Assembly (NCBI RefSeq): GCF_900142175.1
Contig: NZ_FQZX01000002.1
Location: forward strand, 164,987-228,986
Direction of reading: 5' to 3'
Source: Maribacter aquivivus
Lineage (GTDB): Bacteria; Bacteroidota; Bacteroidia; Flavobacteriales; Flavobacteriaceae
DNA length: 64,000 nt
The position numbers and the translations under genes were made by a program. Below the pieces are notes generated by a model. The model was not told the DNA's origin and did no database searches. It was given only the letters and a program-made list of their open reading frames with translations. Positions 62,849-64,000 of the stretch are shown in pieces; position 1 is the stretch's first letter; each line of letters starts with the position of its first letter.

Positions 62849-63478
62849 TCATTCAGTAAGTTTCTTTTGAACGTAATTTAAAATAAGCATCCAATTCATT
62901 TTTAATAGGAGGGAAGCTGTAGGTACATTGTCATCTGCAATTGCAGAAATAATAGAATCATGCTGATTATCAGATTTGTTGTAGAAAGAATCATCATTGG
63001 TAAAGGCACGTTCATAAAAAAAGATACGTGTCTTTAAATCATGTAAAATTTTAAGTGCCAATTCATTTTTATAACCCTTGGTCAATAACCTATGAAATTC
63101 TAAATCAGCTTGAATTCTATCAATAGCGTTAGATGCATTTTCAAATACTTCTTGTTGATTTTTCAAATTAACGATATCTTCTTGACTAAACTCCGTGTTT
63201 TCAATAGCCATCACTTCTAAGTTCGCTACTAGTTCATACAAGTCTTCCGCCTCTTCAACATCCAGTTCTGCTATTATGAATCCTCTATTTGGTATAGCCT
63301 TAATAATGTGTGCCTGTTGCAACTGTGTTAATGCCTCTCGTATTGGAGTTACGCTAACATTTAAATGACGTGCAAGTGCGGCTAAGTTTATGGTTTTACC
63401 AGTTTTCAGATTACCAGTAATCATTTCTGACAACAGGTAATCGCGCACTTGATCTCTTAAATTTATTTTAACCAGCAT
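62849..63478 (-). CDS. GntR-family (FCD-type) transcriptional regulator
   Basis: The protein has 209 residues. The winged helix (about 5-70) contains TINLAALARHLNVSVTPIREALTQL and NRGFIIAEL; the all-helical FCD ligand domain follows (about 80-205). The subclass usually binds organic acids. A perfect palindrome, ATCGTATACGAT, sits 17 bp upstream of its start, which points to autoregulation. It converges on the sigma-partner gene. Confidence 0.92.
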   Translation of the reverse strand: MLVKINLRDQVRDYLLSEMITGNLKTGKTINLAALARHLNVSVTPIREALTQLQQAHIIKAIPNRGFIIAELDVEEAEDLYELVANLEVMAIENTEFSQEDIVNLKNQQEVFENASNAIDRIQADLEFHRLLTKGYKNELALKILHDLKTRIFFYERAFTNDDSFYNKSDNQHDSIISAIADDNVPTASLLLKMNWMLILNYVQKKLTE

Positions 63479-63494
63479 ACATCAAATATAATAT

Positions 63495-63506
63495 ATCGTA
63501 TACGAT
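63495..63506. promoter_or_regulatory. Palindromic GntR operator
   Basis: ATCGTATACGAT is a perfect 12-bp palindrome with the GTATAC core common to FCD-type GntR operators. It lies just before the regulator gene and could also face the mini-gene transcript coming from the right. Confidence 0.72.
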
Positions 63507-63564
63507 TATAACTGTATTACAGATAATTTAGTGTTTGCATTATTTAAAAGGTATGAGCTTAAAA

Positions 63565-63591
63565 AAGATATGAGTGATGAATTCATATCTT
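63565..63591 (-). terminator. Terminator after the mini-gene array
   Basis: AAGATATGA (63565-63573) and TCATATCTT (63583-63591) pair perfectly; on the minus strand they are followed by six T. It lies 10 bp after the stop of the 37-codon ORF at 63601-63714, which supports transcription of that ORF. Confidence 0.8.
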
Positions 63592-63600
63592 CCTTTACTA

Positions 63601-63714
63601 TTAAAATGCTAAATGTCTTTCAATAGATAAAATTTTTCTCTGCTTGTCTTTTATAGCATTCAATAAATTAAGCTTGACTGAAGTGATTGGTAAAACTTTT
63701 TGAAAATTTTTCAT
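63601..63714 (-). CDS. Mini-gene A, 37 residues, behind a repeated leader
   Basis: The ATG follows the repeated leader (63715-63825) directly and opens a 37-codon basic, amphipathic frame, MKNFQKVLPITSVKLNLLNA..., closed 10 bp before a terminator. The body differs from the second mini-gene, but the leader is nearly the same. No known family. Confidence 0.5.
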   Translation of the reverse strand: MKNFQKVLPITSVKLNLLNAIKDKQRKILSIERHLAF

Positions 63715-63825
63715 GATGTTCGTTTTTAGATTCGGTGATGAGCCGAGTGATTGATGAATTATTAATTGATGAATGTTTGTTGTAACTGTTTTAATGAGTG
63801 TGATTTCTTGATGAAGCCCATTGCA
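63711..63825 (-). repeat. Repeated leader, copy 1
   Basis: It aligns with 63901-64000 over 100 bases with six mismatches, plus a 15-bp insertion here that duplicates part of the neighbouring sequence. It covers the end of mini-gene B, the leader and the start codon of mini-gene A. On the minus strand it contains CACTCGGCT and CACCGAA, which can form a small hairpin. Confidence 0.88.
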
Positions 63826-63904
63826 CTCTCTTACTGTTCTTAAAACTTGAAAAAAATGAATTTCTTCTTGTTTCTGTCGGTGTGTTTCTAATAAAAGTTC
63901 TCAT
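63791..63904 (-). CDS. Mini-gene B, 37 residues, behind a repeated leader
   Basis: The frame has 37 codons, MRTFIRNTPTETRRNSFFSS... and ends QWASSRNHTH. It is strongly basic. The same last ten residues and the stop are encoded again at the right edge of the window in leader copy 2, so another mini-gene probably lies just outside. Function unknown. Confidence 0.5.
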   Translation of the reverse strand: MRTFIRNTPTETRRNSFFSSFKNSKRVQWASSRNHTH

Positions 63905-64000
63905 GATGTTTGTTTTTAGGTTCGGTGATTAGCCGAGTGATTGATGAATGTTTGTTGTAACTATTTTAATGGGTGTGATTTCTTGATGATGCCCATTGCA
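63901..64000 (-). repeat. Repeated leader, copy 2, reaching the window edge
   Basis: Second copy of the leader. In the frame of mini-gene B it again encodes QWASSRNHTH and a stop, the end of a further mini-gene whose start is beyond 64000. Confidence 0.85.

Overview
The window looks like a chromosomal segment of a marine member of the Flavobacteriaceae (Maribacter/Zobellia-like; the genus is inference). The DNA is AT-rich. The sigma factor is the short Bacteroidetes type. Several genes are preceded by the Bacteroidetes -33/-7 promoter (TTG, about 20 nt, TAnnTTTG), and lipoprotein signals are frequent. DUF6155, DUF2452, DUF2911, DUF5018-like and YaiO families are present, as is a PL7 alginate lyase, which suggests contact with brown algae. 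I saw no rRNA or tRNA gene, CRISPR array, prophage or insertion sequence.

Layout. 1-7.9 kb: a tightly packed plus-strand cluster (HEAT-repeat protein, processive GT2 synthase, LtaS-like membrane phosphotransferase with TPRs, YaiO-type outer-membrane barrel) faces a secreted ILEI-GDPD fusion. I read it as an exopolysaccharide synthesis, decoration and export locus. 8.2-9.5 kb: two related mini-ORFs, a strong terminator and rpoD. 9.7-17.6 kb: DUF6155, a hydroxyacid dehydrogenase, an SF2 helicase, a membrane-anchored alpha/beta hydrolase, a glycosyltransferase, a beta-hydroxyacid dehydrogenase, and a fossil of the 3' end of the glycosyltransferase. 17.8-31 kb: accessory genes (AlbA_2 regulator, TlpA lipoprotein, PH-SHOCT protein, large membrane proteins, LRR lipoprotein, CPBP protease), several preceded by copies of one dispersed intergenic repeat, plus a convergent pair of PLP sulfur-amino-acid enzymes. 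31-33.9 kb: an overlapping thiamine salvage operon, thiM-thiE-tenA-thiD. 34-36.3 kb: a surface lipoprotein and the PL7 alginate lyase. 37.6-42.7 kb: a seven-gene redox/siderophore-type operon. 42.9-48.8 kb: a tandem-domain lipoprotein gene broken by one nonsense codon, an ABM/SnoaL lipoprotein, DUF2911-AraC, a D-lactate-type dehydrogenase and PAP2. 49-50.2 kb: menB followed by two tandem repeats and two hairpins. 50.3-58.5 kb: a serine hydrolase, DUF2452, a four-gene envelope operon (cytochrome/FG-GAP, 3D domain, amidase, M14 peptidase), OmpA and VWA lipoproteins. 58.7-64 kb: XdhC, a MocA-like protein and an amidohydrolase; an ECF sigma factor with a membrane partner; a GntR regulator with a palindromic operator; and a tandem family of 37-codon mini-genes behind a repeated leader, running off the window edge.

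Most promising for undescribed biology: (i) the 1-7.9 kb locus, where a putative polymer-decorating phosphotransferase sits next to a GDPD that could remove the same decoration; (ii) the repeated-leader mini-genes at 63.6-64 kb; (iii) the roughly 90-bp dispersed repeat upstream of accessory genes.
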